From Anaerorhabdus sp036641015 (GTDB lineage: Bacteria; Bacillota_I; Bacilli_A; Erysipelotrichales; Erysipelotrichaceae), in contig NZ_JAVWFO010000008.1 of the NCBI RefSeq assembly GCF_036641015.1, forward strand, positions 1 through 48,379: DNA of 48,379 nt, in the 5' to 3' direction. Below, piece by piece: positions 16,255 through 25,275 of the stretch. Positions within the stretch are counted from its first letter, which is position 1. Each line of letters opens with the position of its first letter. The notes below the pieces were generated by a model. That model was not told the origin of the DNA and did not search any database. It saw only the letters and a program-made list of their open reading frames with translations. The translations under genes and the position numbers were made by a program.

Positions 16255-17385
16255 ATGGAAAAATTTAGATTTGAATTAACGCATATTTGCAAACAAACAG
16301 GAGCACGTTGTGGTGTTATACACACACCTCATGGAAGTGTTGAAACACCTATGTTCATGCCTGTAGGAACATTAGCATCTGTTAAATTTGTTTCTCCTGA
16401 AGAATTGATGGAAATAGGATCACAAATAATCCTATCAAATACCTATCATTTATGGTTAAGACCTGGTGAGGACATCGTAGCAAAAGCTGGCGGAGTACAA
16501 AAGTTTATGAATTACCCAGGACCAATGTTAACTGATAGCGGAGGATTCCAAGTATTTTCATTAGCTGATGCAAGAAAAATTAAAGAAGAAGGTGTTACTT
16601 TTAAGAGTCATTTAAATGGTGATACTTTATTTTTAAGTCCCGAAAAATCAATCCAAATACAAAACAAAATAGGTGCAGATATAATTATGTCATTTGATGA
16701 ATGTATACCATATCCTGCTACTTACGATTATGTTAAGGATAGTGTTGAAAGAACATTACGTTGGGCAAAGCGCGGATTAGATGCTCATGAAAGAAAAGAT
16801 GATCAAGCTCTTTTTGGTATTGTTCAAGGAGGAGACTATGAAGACTTACGAAGACATTGTGCTGAAGAATTAACTAAAATGGATTTCCCAGGCTATTCAA
16901 TTGGCGGAACATCTGTTGGTGAGGACAAGGAAACAATGACTCGTATGATTCAATACAGCGTAAAATATTTACCAGAAAATAAACCTCGTTATCTTATGGG
17001 TGTTGGGGCAGTAAATGATATTTTAGTAGCAATTGAAAATGGCATAGATATGATGGATTGTGTATTACCAACTCGTATCGCAAGACATGGTACCTGCATG
17101 ACTAGTGAAGGTCGTATAAATATTAAAAAAGCAATCTACAAAGAAGACTTTAGACCATTAGATCCTGAATGTGATTGTGTGTGTTGTAAAAATTATACTC
17201 GTGCCTATCTAAATCATTTGCATCGTTGTAATGAAGGTTTAGGAAATCGTTTAATGTCAATTCATAACTTACGTTTCCTTCTTCGCTTAACAGAACAAGC
17301 AAGAGCCGCTATTAAAGAAGATCGCTTCGGTGATTTTAAAAAAGAAATATTAGAAAAATATGCGTTTGATGAAAGAGGGTTTTAG
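16255..17385 (+). CDS. tgt: tRNA-guanine transglycosylase
   Basis: The 376-residue enzyme exchanges G34 of GUN anticodons for preQ1. Motifs: nucleophile region DSGGFQVFSL, DECIPYPAT, GGTSVGEDKETM and the C-terminal zinc site CDCVCC...H. The start is the ATG at 16255-16257 after GGTGAT; upstream in-frame residues would overlap the promoter (TATAAT at 16234-16239). It heads the tgt-queA-queH operon. Confidence 0.97.
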   Translation: MEKFRFELTHICKQTGARCGVIHTPHGSVETPMFMPVGTLASVKFVSPEELMEIGSQIILSNTYHLWLRPGEDIVAKAGGVQKFMNYPGPMLTDSGGFQVFSLADARKIKEEGVTFKSHLNGDTLFLSPEKSIQIQNKIGADIIMSFDECIPYPATYDYVKDSVERTLRWAKRGLDAHERKDDQALFGIVQGGDYEDLRRHCAEELTKMDFPGYSIGGTSVGEDKETMTRMIQYSVKYLPENKPRYLMGVGAVNDILVAIENGIDMMDCVLPTRIARHGTCMTSEGRINIKKAIYKEDFRPLDPECDCVCCKNYTRAYLNHLHRCNEGLGNRLMSIHNLRFLLRLTEQARAAIKEDRFGDFKKEILEKYAFDERGF

Positions 17386-17387
17386 AA

Positions 17388-18416
17388 ATGAAGACAAGTG
17401 AATTTGATTTCGAGTTACCTGAGCGTTTAATTGCTCAGCATCCATTAGAAGATAGAAAAACAAGTCGACTACTGGTTGTTCACAAAGAATCAGGAGAACT
17501 TGAACATAAACATTTCTATGATATTGTAAATTACTTCAAAAAAGGTGATGTCCTTGTAAGAAACAATACAAGAGTAATACCAGCAAGATTATTTGGTACT
17601 AAAGAAGAAACAGGAGCCCATGTTGAATTATTACTTCTTAAACAAGATGGTGATATTTGGGAATGTTTGGTTGGAAATGCACGAGTTGTTAAAATCGGAT
17701 CAATTGTTTCATTTAATGAAGGCGAACTAAAAGCTGAATGTATCGAAATTGGTGAAAAAGGAATTCGTAAGATGCGTATGATTTACGATGGTATCTTTAT
17801 GGAAATCTTAGAAAGTTTAGGTCAAGTACCTCTACCTCCATATATTAGAGAAAAATTAGATGATCCTGAGCGCTATCAAACAGTATATGCAAAGATAAAA
17901 GGAAGTGCAGCCGCACCTACTGCTGGATTACATTTTACCGATGAGATATTTAAACAATTAGAAGACAAAGGGGTCATCATCACTGATGTAACACTTCATG
18001 TTGGTCTTGGTACTTTTAGACCAATGGATACAGAAACTATTGAAGATCATATAATGCATTCAGAAATTTATTGGATGAGTGAAGAAACAGCAGCTATTCT
18101 AAATAAAGCAAAAAAAGAAGGAAGACGTATTATAACAGTTGGTACAACAAGCACTAGAACACTTGAAGCAATCTATAAAAAATATGGTACATTTAAAGAA
18201 TGTCACGATGCTACAGATATATTTATCTTCCCAGGTTATAAATGGGAAGCAGTAGATTGTATTATTACTAATTTTCATCTACCTAAATCCACTTTGATAA
18301 TGATGATTTCTTCATTCGCATCAAGAGAATTAATTTTTAAAGCTTATGATGAAGCAATTAAAAATGAATATCGTTTCTTCTCATTTGGTGATTGCATGTT
18401 TATAAACAATGACTAA
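17388..18416 (+). CDS. queA: S-adenosylmethionine:tRNA ribosyltransferase-isomerase
   Basis: The 342-residue protein matches QueA throughout: FDFELPERLIAQHPLEDR, VRNNTRVIPARL, SAAAPTAGLHFT, VTLHVGLGTFRP and NFHLPKSTLIMMISSF. It adds the epoxycyclopentane ring from SAM onto preQ1-tRNA. It begins two bases after tgt and overlaps queH by eight bases. Confidence 0.97.
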   Translation: MKTSEFDFELPERLIAQHPLEDRKTSRLLVVHKESGELEHKHFYDIVNYFKKGDVLVRNNTRVIPARLFGTKEETGAHVELLLLKQDGDIWECLVGNARVVKIGSIVSFNEGELKAECIEIGEKGIRKMRMIYDGIFMEILESLGQVPLPPYIREKLDDPERYQTVYAKIKGSAAAPTAGLHFTDEIFKQLEDKGVIITDVTLHVGLGTFRPMDTETIEDHIMHSEIYWMSEETAAILNKAKKEGRRIITVGTTSTRTLEAIYKKYGTFKECHDATDIFIFPGYKWEAVDCIITNFHLPKSTLIMMISSFASRELIFKAYDEAIKNEYRFFSFGDCMFINND

Positions 18417-19077
18417 TTTCCCCGAAATTAAAAAAAGTACAAACAAAATCAATTATTATCAACAAAGTTTAGATGAAATAGAAAAAATCAAATTAACAAA
18501 ACAACGTCCTAGCTTATTACTCCATGCTTGTTGTGCACCCTGTGCAGCATTTCCATTAGAATTCTTAAATAATGTTTTTAATTGTACTATTCTTTATAAC
18601 AATTCAAATATTTATCCAAGTGATGAATATTATAGAAGATTGAATGAATTAAAAAGATATCTTGATGAATTCAATCAGGTAGCTACAAATAAAATTAAAC
18701 TTGTTGAAGTTAATTATGACAATGAGTTATATACAAAAAAATTAGAACCACTTAAAGACTATCCAGAAGGTAGTATTCGTTGTTTCACTTGTTATTCATT
18801 GCGTATGGAAGAAGCATACAACTATGCTAGTAATAATCATTTTGATTACTTTACAACCGTGATGACAATATCTAGACAAAAAGATAGTCAAAAATTAAAT
18901 GAGATTGGTAGTAAACTTCAAAGTCATTATCCAACCGTTAAATATTTTTATTCTGACTTTAAAAAGAAAAAAGGAATTGATAGAGCTAGAGAATTATCTA
19001 AGCAACATAATCTCTATCGTCAACAATATTGTGGGTGTATTTATTCATATCAAAAATATATCGAGAAGAAAGTGTAA
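18409..19077 (+). CDS. queH: Epoxyqueuosine reductase QueH
   Basis: The 222-residue protein has the QueH (formerly DUF208) cysteine signatures: HACCAPC near 43-49, RCFTCY near 125-130 and QQYCGC near the C-terminus. It performs the last step of queuosine synthesis, reducing epoxyqueuosine, in organisms lacking the cobalamin enzyme QueG. Its ATG lies inside the end of queA, so translation is coupled. Confidence 0.92.
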   Translation: MTNFPEIKKSTNKINYYQQSLDEIEKIKLTKQRPSLLLHACCAPCAAFPLEFLNNVFNCTILYNNSNIYPSDEYYRRLNELKRYLDEFNQVATNKIKLVEVNYDNELYTKKLEPLKDYPEGSIRCFTCYSLRMEEAYNYASNNHFDYFTTVMTISRQKDSQKLNEIGSKLQSHYPTVKYFYSDFKKKKGIDRARELSKQHNLYRQQYCGCIYSYQKYIEKKV

Positions 19078-19093
19078 TTATACACTTTTTTCT
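19069..19093 (+). terminator. Terminator of the tgt-queA-queH operon
   Basis: AAGTGTA at 19070-19076 pairs with TACACTT at 19081-19087 around a four-base loop, with the queH stop codon inside, followed by six T. Confidence 0.8.
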
Positions 19094-19117
19094 ATATATT
19101 TTATTCTAATTTAAGCA

Positions 19118-19238
19118 TATAATTAAAGAATTGAAACGAGGTGATAAGAATGGAAGGAGAAAATTGCACGTGTATCTTTTTAACTGAAAGTTCTTATCAA
19201 AACGGTAAAGTTCTTTCTTAATAATATAGGAGGAATTT
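19118..19238 (+). promoter_or_regulatory. mgtE leader region with promoter and stem-loop
   Basis: TATAAT at 19118-19123 would start transcription near 19130. TGATAAGAA at 19142-19150 is perfectly complementary to TTCTTATCA at 19191-19199; pairing would cover the end of the leader ORF's ribosome binding site and the A of its ATG. AAAGTTCTT is repeated at 19187-19195 and 19207-19215. The region is about 110 nt and I see no match to the M-box magnesium riboswitch. AGGAGG at 19228-19233 is the mgtE ribosome binding site. Confidence 0.5.
19150..19221 (+). CDS. 23-residue leader ORF upstream of mgtE
   Basis: A 23-codon ORF starts with ATG at 19150, preceded by a strong ribosome binding site GAGGTGAT at 19138-19145, and ends with TAA at 19219-19221, seven bases before the mgtE ribosome binding site. 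The peptide begins MEGENCTCIF and ends NGKVLS, with two nearby cysteines. Its strong signal, short 5' leader and overlap with a 9-bp inverted complement suggest a regulatory leader peptide. I know of no homologue, and its translation is not proven. Confidence 0.5.
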   Translation: MEGENCTCIFLTESSYQNGKVLS

Positions 19239-20582
19239 ATGAATTTAGAAATTAGCAAACAAGAGTTGAAAGATTTTCTACTCAATGCAAATGATCATGA
19301 TTTTCAAGAGATGATAGAATTTATCCACCCAGTGGATCTTTTAGCTATTATCCATGAGTATGAAGACGAAGCAGTTTCAATCTTAAATCGTTTATCAGAT
19401 GAAGATATCGCCCACTTGTTAGATGAAGAAGATGATGAAGATATCTATGAATTACTAACCCAATTCTCTACAAAACGTCAAAAAGAAATTTTAGAAGAAA
19501 TGTCTTCAGATGAAATCGCTGACTTCGTACAAGCATTGGATGAAGATGAAAGTAAAGATGTCTTAAGTAAAATGTCTAAAGAAGACGTTGAAGAAGTAAG
19601 AGAATTATTATCATATCCACCGGATACTGCAGGTGGTATCATGGCTACTGAGTTTATTAGTATCCATGAAGATAAAACAGTTAAAAAGACATTAGAATAT
19701 CTCCAAGGAGTTGCTCAAAACGCTGAGATGGCTTATTACTTATATGTAACTACAAATGAAGGTTACCTTCGTGGTGTAGTATCACTAAGAGATTTAGTTT
19801 CATCACCATTTAATACATTAATATCTGAAATAACAAATCTTAATGTTCATTCAGTAAATGTTTATGATGACCAAGAAGAAGTAGCTAAAATGTTAGATAA
19901 ATATGACTACGTTATGATTCCGGTTGTTGATGAACATAATTTAATTAAAGGTGTTATTACAATCGATGATATTTTAGATATCATTAAAGAAGAAGCAACC
20001 GAAGATATCCACCGTATGGCTGGTTTGGATGCCGAAGAAAAAGTAGATGGTACCCTTATTGAATCTATTCGTTCACGACTTCCATGGTTATCAATTAATT
20101 TAATCACCGCAATACTTGCTGCATCAGTTGTAGCAATGTTCTCCTCAACGATTGAAGCAGTTGTGGCATTAGCCGCAATTAATCCAATCATTGCAGGTAT
20201 GGGTGGAAATGCTGGAACTCAATCGTTAACAATTATCGTTCGAGGTATTGCGTTAGGAGAGTTAACTGGTGAAAATGCTAGAAAAGTATTTTTGAAAGAA
20301 TTAGGTGTTGGGTTATGCACCGGTGTAACCTTAGGAATAGTAGTTGGAATTGGATGTTATTTCTTCTATGGTAACCCATACTTAGGATTTGTTGCAGGTT
20401 CTGCAATGCTATTAAATCTAATCATTGCAACTGTATCTGGCTACACCGTTCCATTGTTACTTAAGAAATGCAACATTGACCCTGCATTAGCATCTAGTGT
20501 CTTTGTTACAACTGCTACTGATGTATTAGGATTCTTTGTATTCCTTGGACTAGCTACTGAATTATTACCTTACCTTATATAG
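19239..20582 (+). CDS. mgtE: Magnesium transporter MgtE
   Basis: The 447-residue protein has the acidic MgtE_N domain (about 1-125), a CBS pair (about 135-255), the plug-helix region and five membrane helices (about 275-447) with the pore motif NPIIAGMGGNAGTQSL. MgtE is a Mg(2+)-gated Mg(2+) channel of the cytoplasmic membrane. Translation starts after AGGAGG. The 5' leader with a short ORF and stem-loop may regulate it. Confidence 0.95.
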   Translation: MNLEISKQELKDFLLNANDHDFQEMIEFIHPVDLLAIIHEYEDEAVSILNRLSDEDIAHLLDEEDDEDIYELLTQFSTKRQKEILEEMSSDEIADFVQALDEDESKDVLSKMSKEDVEEVRELLSYPPDTAGGIMATEFISIHEDKTVKKTLEYLQGVAQNAEMAYYLYVTTNEGYLRGVVSLRDLVSSPFNTLISEITNLNVHSVNVYDDQEEVAKMLDKYDYVMIPVVDEHNLIKGVITIDDILDIIKEEATEDIHRMAGLDAEEKVDGTLIESIRSRLPWLSINLITAILAASVVAMFSSTIEAVVALAAINPIIAGMGGNAGTQSLTIIVRGIALGELTGENARKVFLKELGVGLCTGVTLGIVVGIGCYFFYGNPYLGFVAGSAMLLNLIIATVSGYTVPLLLKKCNIDPALASSVFVTTATDVLGFFVFLGLATELLPYLI

Positions 20583-20585
20583 CAA

Positions 20586-20616
20586 AAGACTTAAGAGTTA
20601 CAAACTCTTAAGTCTT
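20586..20616. terminator. Bidirectional terminator between mgtE and ppaC
   Basis: A perfect 14-base stem (20586-20599 with 20603-20616) with a three-base loop sits between the two convergent stop codons; moderately T-rich tracts lie on both sides. Confidence 0.75.
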
Positions 20617-20620
20617 TATT

Positions 20621-22252
20621 TTACGCTAGTTTTAATACAGCAGATAATCTTGGAATAATTTGTTTCTTTCTTGAAACGATGTCTTTAGCAAATAAGACTT
20701 CATTTTCTTTTTGTCCTTCAAATATTTCTTCAATTACCCATGATAGTTTACCCATGTATATAAAATTAGATCCTTTACCTTCTACATTAGTAAATGTCAT
20801 TACAAGTAAATCATATTTGTTAATTGCATTAATTTTATCCATATATGATACAAATTCTCTTCTTATGATTTCCAATTCTTTGATATCCAGAATATTAATT
20901 TGTCCAATAGCAATTCTAAATCCTTCAATGGAATATTCTTTAAAATCATTATAAAGAATCTCGCTAAATGATAATCCACGTAGAGTCGCAACTGCTTCAA
21001 ACATTTCTATCGCTAATTGATCTAAATCTATTTCAGCAATTTCCGCAAGTCCTCTTGCTATTTCTTTATCAACTTCTGTTGTCGTTGGACTATTGAAATT
21101 CATAGTATCTGATATAATTGCACAACATAATAACCCAGCTACTTCTTTAGTAGGATTAACTCTAAATTCTTTATACATTGTCGCAATAATACTAGCTGTA
21201 CTACCTAAGTTTTGATTTCTAAAATTAATTGGACTATTTGTTTCAATATCACCTATACGATGATGATCAATGATTTCCAATACATCCGCTACCTCAAGTG
21301 ATTCAACACTTTGAGATGCTTCGTTATGATCCAATAAGATAAATTTCTTATGACTATATGAAAATAAATGGAAACGTGATACTGCCCCAATAACATGACC
21401 TTTTCTATCAATTACTGGATACGAACGATAACGTGTCTTACTCATACGTTTCGAAACATCATCAACATAATCAGTTATTTTAAAAGTAACTATATCTTTT
21501 GTCATTATCATCGATACCGGTGGTGTTTGATACACATAACGTGCTACCTTCATTGCATCATAAGGTGTTGTAATAATCGCAACATCACTTTCAATCGCTT
21601 TTTGGATAATCTTATCCGATACATCCTTATCTTCGGTTATTATTAAACAAGCTACTTTTTTATCGATAGCTTTCTCTTGTAGTTCTTCATTATCACTCAT
21701 TATGATAATACTATCTACAAATTCTTCATCTAAGAAATTATTATTGCGAGAAATCATAATTTTAACTTCTCCATCGCAATGATAATTTTTAGGAGTAACT
21801 AGTAGTACACCTTCAATCGTTTCAGTAATATTAGAGAGTGGTACAGTTTTCATCAACTCTTGGACTTGTTCAATATCTTTCATTTGAACATCAGATATAT
21901 TTGACATTGAGACAACACCCTTTAAGTTATTTTCATCATCAACGACAAATAAACTCTTATTTTTACCTAAAGTAATCTTTTCCCAAGCCTTTTTAATGGT
22001 TAAATCAGGGCTAATCAATGATGCTGTATCGATATCAATATCCTCTAATCGACATTTCGCATTCTCAATCAGTAAAGGAGCTTGAACATCAAATTTCTTT
22101 AATACATATGATGTCTCTGTATTAATTTCACCAATTCTACATGCAACCGCTGAAAAACCTAGCTGTTCTTTTAAACTAGCATAAGCAATTGCTGAACAAA
22201 TTGAATCTGTGTCAGGATTTCTATGACCTGTCACATAAATCATATCACGCAT
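20621..22252 (-). CDS. ppaC: Manganese-dependent inorganic pyrophosphatase with CBS and DRTGG domains
   Basis: The 543-residue protein has a split DHH core: GHRNPDTDSICSAIAYA at the start, then an inserted CBS-DRTGG-CBS regulatory block (about 65-305), then DHNEAS, DHHRIG and the DHHA2 domain. Family II enzymes with this insert are regulated by adenine nucleotides (AMP/ADP inhibit, ATP or diadenosine polyphosphates activate). I start at the ATG at 22250-22252 after AGGAGGAA; the upstream extension in frame lacks a ribosome binding site. Confidence 0.94.
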   Translation of the reverse strand: MRDMIYVTGHRNPDTDSICSAIAYASLKEQLGFSAVACRIGEINTETSYVLKKFDVQAPLLIENAKCRLEDIDIDTASLISPDLTIKKAWEKITLGKNKSLFVVDDENNLKGVVSMSNISDVQMKDIEQVQELMKTVPLSNITETIEGVLLVTPKNYHCDGEVKIMISRNNNFLDEEFVDSIIIMSDNEELQEKAIDKKVACLIITEDKDVSDKIIQKAIESDVAIITTPYDAMKVARYVYQTPPVSMIMTKDIVTFKITDYVDDVSKRMSKTRYRSYPVIDRKGHVIGAVSRFHLFSYSHKKFILLDHNEASQSVESLEVADVLEIIDHHRIGDIETNSPINFRNQNLGSTASIIATMYKEFRVNPTKEVAGLLCCAIISDTMNFNSPTTTEVDKEIARGLAEIAEIDLDQLAIEMFEAVATLRGLSFSEILYNDFKEYSIEGFRIAIGQINILDIKELEIIRREFVSYMDKINAINKYDLLVMTFTNVEGKGSNFIYMGKLSWVIEEIFEGQKENEVLFAKDIVSRKKQIIPRLSAVLKLA

Positions 22253-22354
22253 AAGATTCCTCCTATATCTAGTTTGATTGTAGCATAGCAAATTTATAAA
22301 TGTAACCTCTTACAATGACATTTCATTGTATATTTCTTTTAATCTACTTAATAA

Positions 22355-22386
22355 AAAGAAAAACTAGTTTATAAATTATAAACTAG
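22355..22386 (-). terminator. Terminator of the ppiB-yitT operon
   Basis: CTAGTTTATAA and its complement (22364-22386, short AT loop) form a long stem that on the minus strand is followed by TTTTTC. Confidence 0.7.
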
Positions 22387-22387
22387 C

Positions 22388-23257
22388 CTATTTCTCAACC
22401 AATCTCTTTTCAAAGCCACCTGAAACACGATAGCTCTCTGAAAATATAATAAATGCTTTGCTATCTAAATCACGTATTAACTTTTCTAAGCGATGTACTT
22501 CAAGTTTACTTATTACCACTACAAATACTTCAGTTTCTTGATTTGTATATGCTCCAAAGCCTTGCCAGAAAGTAACGCCTCTACCCATCTCACTATTGAT
22601 ATGATGCTTGATATCTGCGTTCTTAGTAAATACCATAGCGTTGATTTCAATGTTTTGATAGTGTATTTTGTCAATTACCATTGAAAATAAGAATTGAAAT
22701 ATAATTGAATAAATTGCTGTAGATATGTCAAATAGAATAGCACACAAGCAATAAATCACAACATTTATAAATAATTGTAATTTACCTACGCTAAATCCTT
22801 TCCATTTTAGTGCTGCATAAACACCAAGAATGTCCATACCTCCACCACTACCACCATATTGAAGAGCTAATCCAATACCTAATCCTCCAAGAATTGCTCC
22901 AATAACGCAAGATGCTAATGTATCTTCCAAAATTGGTGCGCTTGAAACGGGTATCAATGATAAAGTAGCAGTTATCACCAGCATACCTACTAGTGATGCA
23001 AAGAAAAACTTTTTACTTATTAAACGATAAGTAAAGATGAATATAGGTATATTGATAATAAAGTTAACCATCCCCACCAAATTATTTGATAAATTAAGTG
23101 ATGTAAAACGATTAATTAATTCAATTACTAGTTGGGCTACCCCGACAAAACCACCATTGTATAATCCATGAGGAACAATAAATAGATTTGTCGCAAGCGA
23201 AAACATGGTAGCACCTAGAATTACCATGAAATATTTTTTTATATCACTTCGCGTCAT
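22388..23257 (-). CDS. YitT-family membrane protein
   Basis: The 289-residue protein has an N-terminal YitT_membrane part with five or six helices (MFSLATNLFIVPHGLYNGG, QYGGSGGGMDILGVY) and a C-terminal DUF2179 domain (NAMVFTKNADIKHHI...VVVISKLEVHRLEKLI). The family is widespread in Bacillota; its transported substrate is not established. It lies nine bases after ppiB with little ribosome binding site of its own, so it may depend on translational coupling. Confidence 0.88.
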   Translation of the reverse strand: MTRSDIKKYFMVILGATMFSLATNLFIVPHGLYNGGFVGVAQLVIELINRFTSLNLSNNLVGMVNFIINIPIFIFTYRLISKKFFFASLVGMLVITATLSLIPVSSAPILEDTLASCVIGAILGGLGIGLALQYGGSGGGMDILGVYAALKWKGFSVGKLQLFINVVIYCLCAILFDISTAIYSIIFQFLFSMVIDKIHYQNIEINAMVFTKNADIKHHINSEMGRGVTFWQGFGAYTNQETEVFVVVISKLEVHRLEKLIRDLDSKAFIIFSESYRVSGGFEKRLVEK

Positions 23258-23266
23258 ATATTATTT

Positions 23267-23701
23267 TTATAGTATTTCTACTTTTTCCATAATATCGCCA
23301 TTTTGCATATTTCTTACAGCTCCTAAGTTATCAGTAACTTGTCCGAATACTGTATGAACACCATCTAAATGGGGTTGCGCATCATGCACGATGAAGAATT
23401 GGCAACAACCAGTATCTTTACCAGCATGTGCCATAGAAATAGCACCTGGGATGTGCTTGTGCGGGTTATTTTTAGTTTCGCATGGAATTGTATATCCAAG
23501 ATCTCCAGCACCTGTACCATAAGGGCAACCCCCTTGAGATACAAAGTGAGGAATTACACGATGAAATGTTTTTCCATCATAATAACCTTCTTTAATTAGT
23601 TTTACAAAGTTTTCTACTGTAATTGGAGCTTCATCTGGGTAAAGTTCAAATGGAATCACTGCTCCATTTTTCATTGTAATTTGTCCTATAATTTTCGTCA
23701 T
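23267..23701 (-). CDS. ppiB: Peptidyl-prolyl cis-trans isomerase, cyclophilin type
   Basis: A 144-residue cytosolic cyclophilin without signal peptide: ENFVKLIKEGYYDGKTFHRVIP, the active-site-like FVSQGGCP, SMAHAGKDTGCCQFFIVH and HLDGVHTVFGQV. Compared with the typical GSQFFI, the segment reads CCQFFI. The start is the ATG at 23699-23701 after GAGGTGG. It probably forms an operon with the YitT gene. Confidence 0.93.
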   Translation of the reverse strand: MTKIIGQITMKNGAVIPFELYPDEAPITVENFVKLIKEGYYDGKTFHRVIPHFVSQGGCPYGTGAGDLGYTIPCETKNNPHKHIPGAISMAHAGKDTGCCQFFIVHDAQPHLDGVHTVFGQVTDNLGAVRNMQNGDIMEKVEIL

Positions 23702-23782
23702 AATTTCCACCTCGAATTTATTATACTTGTTTTGTCTTTTGATTACTATATCGTGTTACAATATTTATCAAGGAGATTAACT

Positions 23783-24562
23783 ATGATACTACAATGCCCA
23801 CATTGTCACACTAACTTAACCAAACAAGAACGGACATTTGTTTGTAAAAACAATCATTCTTTTGATTTAGCTAAAAGTGGTTATCTAAACCTTTTTATTA
23901 ATAATCAATCCAAAGTTCATGGCGATAATAAAGAGATGGTTCTTGCAAGATCTAACTTTTTGTCAAAAAACTATTACAAAATATTAAAAGATCGCCTTAA
24001 TCAAGAAATTGCAAAAGTTAATCCTATCACGCTATGTGATTTAGCATGTGGTGAGGGATACTACACAACCGATATGCCAGTAATCCATAAAATAGGAATT
24101 GATTTATCTAAAGATGCTATTACTTATGCTAGTAAACACGATAAATCTACCCAATATATTGTCGCATCAATCTTTGATTGCCCTATTGAGAGTGAAAGTA
24201 TCGATTGTATGACAACGATATTTGCACCAATTGCTGAAGAAGAAATAAAACGCTGTTTAAAACCAAACGGACATTTCTTCTGTGTATTTCCTGCCGAGAA
24301 CCATTTATATCAACTTAAGGAAGTTATTTATGATACTCCTTACAAAAATGAAGCCCCAAATAAATTAACAACACTAGAACTAATGGAAACAATTAGAATT
24401 ACAACTTCCATAAATATCAATAACAATGATGATTTAAAAAATTTATTTATGATGACTCCTTATTACTTTAAAACATCACTTGAAGACAAAGAAAAAATCA
24501 ATTGTATTAATGATTTAGATATTACAATTGATTTCTATTTAATGCATTACAAGAAGGCTTAG
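23783..24562 (+). CDS. rlmA: 23S rRNA guanine-N1 methyltransferase, RlmA family
   Basis: The 259-residue protein begins with an RlmA zinc finger (C4-x2-C7, then C20-x3-H24 in FVCKNNHSFD) followed by AKSGYLNLF and a SAM-dependent methyltransferase domain with LCDLACGEGYYT. RlmA(I) and RlmA(II) methylate G745 or G748 of 23S rRNA. The ATG at 23783 follows AAGGAG. Its end overlaps the convergent DUF523 gene by four bases. Confidence 0.9.
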   Translation: MILQCPHCHTNLTKQERTFVCKNNHSFDLAKSGYLNLFINNQSKVHGDNKEMVLARSNFLSKNYYKILKDRLNQEIAKVNPITLCDLACGEGYYTTDMPVIHKIGIDLSKDAITYASKHDKSTQYIVASIFDCPIESESIDCMTTIFAPIAEEEIKRCLKPNGHFFCVFPAENHLYQLKEVIYDTPYKNEAPNKLTTLELMETIRITTSININNNDDLKNLFMMTPYYFKTSLEDKEKINCINDLDITIDFYLMHYKKA

Positions 24563-24984
24563 TCCTTCTTTTTATATTCTATGTCACTTATTACACAATA
24601 ACCATGTTTGAGTAATAGCTCGGCTGTTTTTCCATTTCCATTAATAATTGTACCATTAAAGTTTCCATCATAAATACACCCAACACCACAACTTGGACTA
24701 TTTGATTTTAGTATGACTTGATCAACCTCATATTTTTGACATTTCTCTAACGTTCTTAAAGCACCTAATTCATATTCTTTAGTAACATCAATACCGTTTA
24801 CAGTTATTACTTTACCATTAATAATCTCAGCGGGATCTCTTGGTATCTTTAGACCACCTAAAACCTCTGGGCACACGGCTATTGCTTCATTGCAATTAAC
24901 CATATCTTTAATTTCCTGAACAAGATAATTACTACCGTTATACTTGCAGTTAATTCCCGCCAAACATGCACTTACTATTTTCAT
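24559..24984 (-). CDS. DUF523 family protein
   Basis: The 141-residue protein matches DUF523: VSACLAGINCKYNGSN, VCPEVLGGLKIPRDPAEI and the cysteine motif LKSNSPSCGVGCIYDG. The conserved cysteines suggest a metal or Fe-S site; the function is unknown. The start codon lacks a close ribosome binding site; AAGGAG at 25014-25019 lies upstream, separated from the ATG by a small stem-loop. Confidence 0.9.
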   Translation of the reverse strand: MKIVSACLAGINCKYNGSNYLVQEIKDMVNCNEAIAVCPEVLGGLKIPRDPAEIINGKVITVNGIDVTKEYELGALRTLEKCQKYEVDQVILKSNSPSCGVGCIYDGNFNGTIINGNGKTAELLLKHGYCVISDIEYKKKD

Positions 24985-25275
24985 ATCATTTCGAGTTACG
25001 CTCGACTACACCTCTCCTTCAATAGCTTTTATCGCATGATAATTTATCGCAAATAAACATTACTGTATAAGTGACAATAACCTTTTCAAATTAAATAAGT
25101 TATATCTCAACTTTCACATCTTATTTGAATTAGCTAATGTCTACACTTAAACCCTACTTTAGAATTCAGGTTTAAACACGCAATAGTAACTATTGACTAA
25201 ACTTGATAATGTTAACTAACTATCAATTAATTTACGATGTATGTTACCACTTTCTTTTAAAATTATATCATAATT
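24985..25275. other. 290-bp intergenic region without a gene
   Basis: No convincing ORF or RNA gene is visible. It contains the DUF523 5' region with a TCGAG-TTACG-CTCGA hairpin at 24991-25005, a short direct repeat TTTATCGCA at 25028-25036 and 25043-25051, and an imperfect long-range inverted repeat around TTCAAATTAAATAAG / CTTATTTGAA. Confidence 0.5.

Noticed and set aside
19118..19238. M-box magnesium riboswitch before mgtE
   Set aside because: The leader is too short and I find none of the conserved M-box segments.
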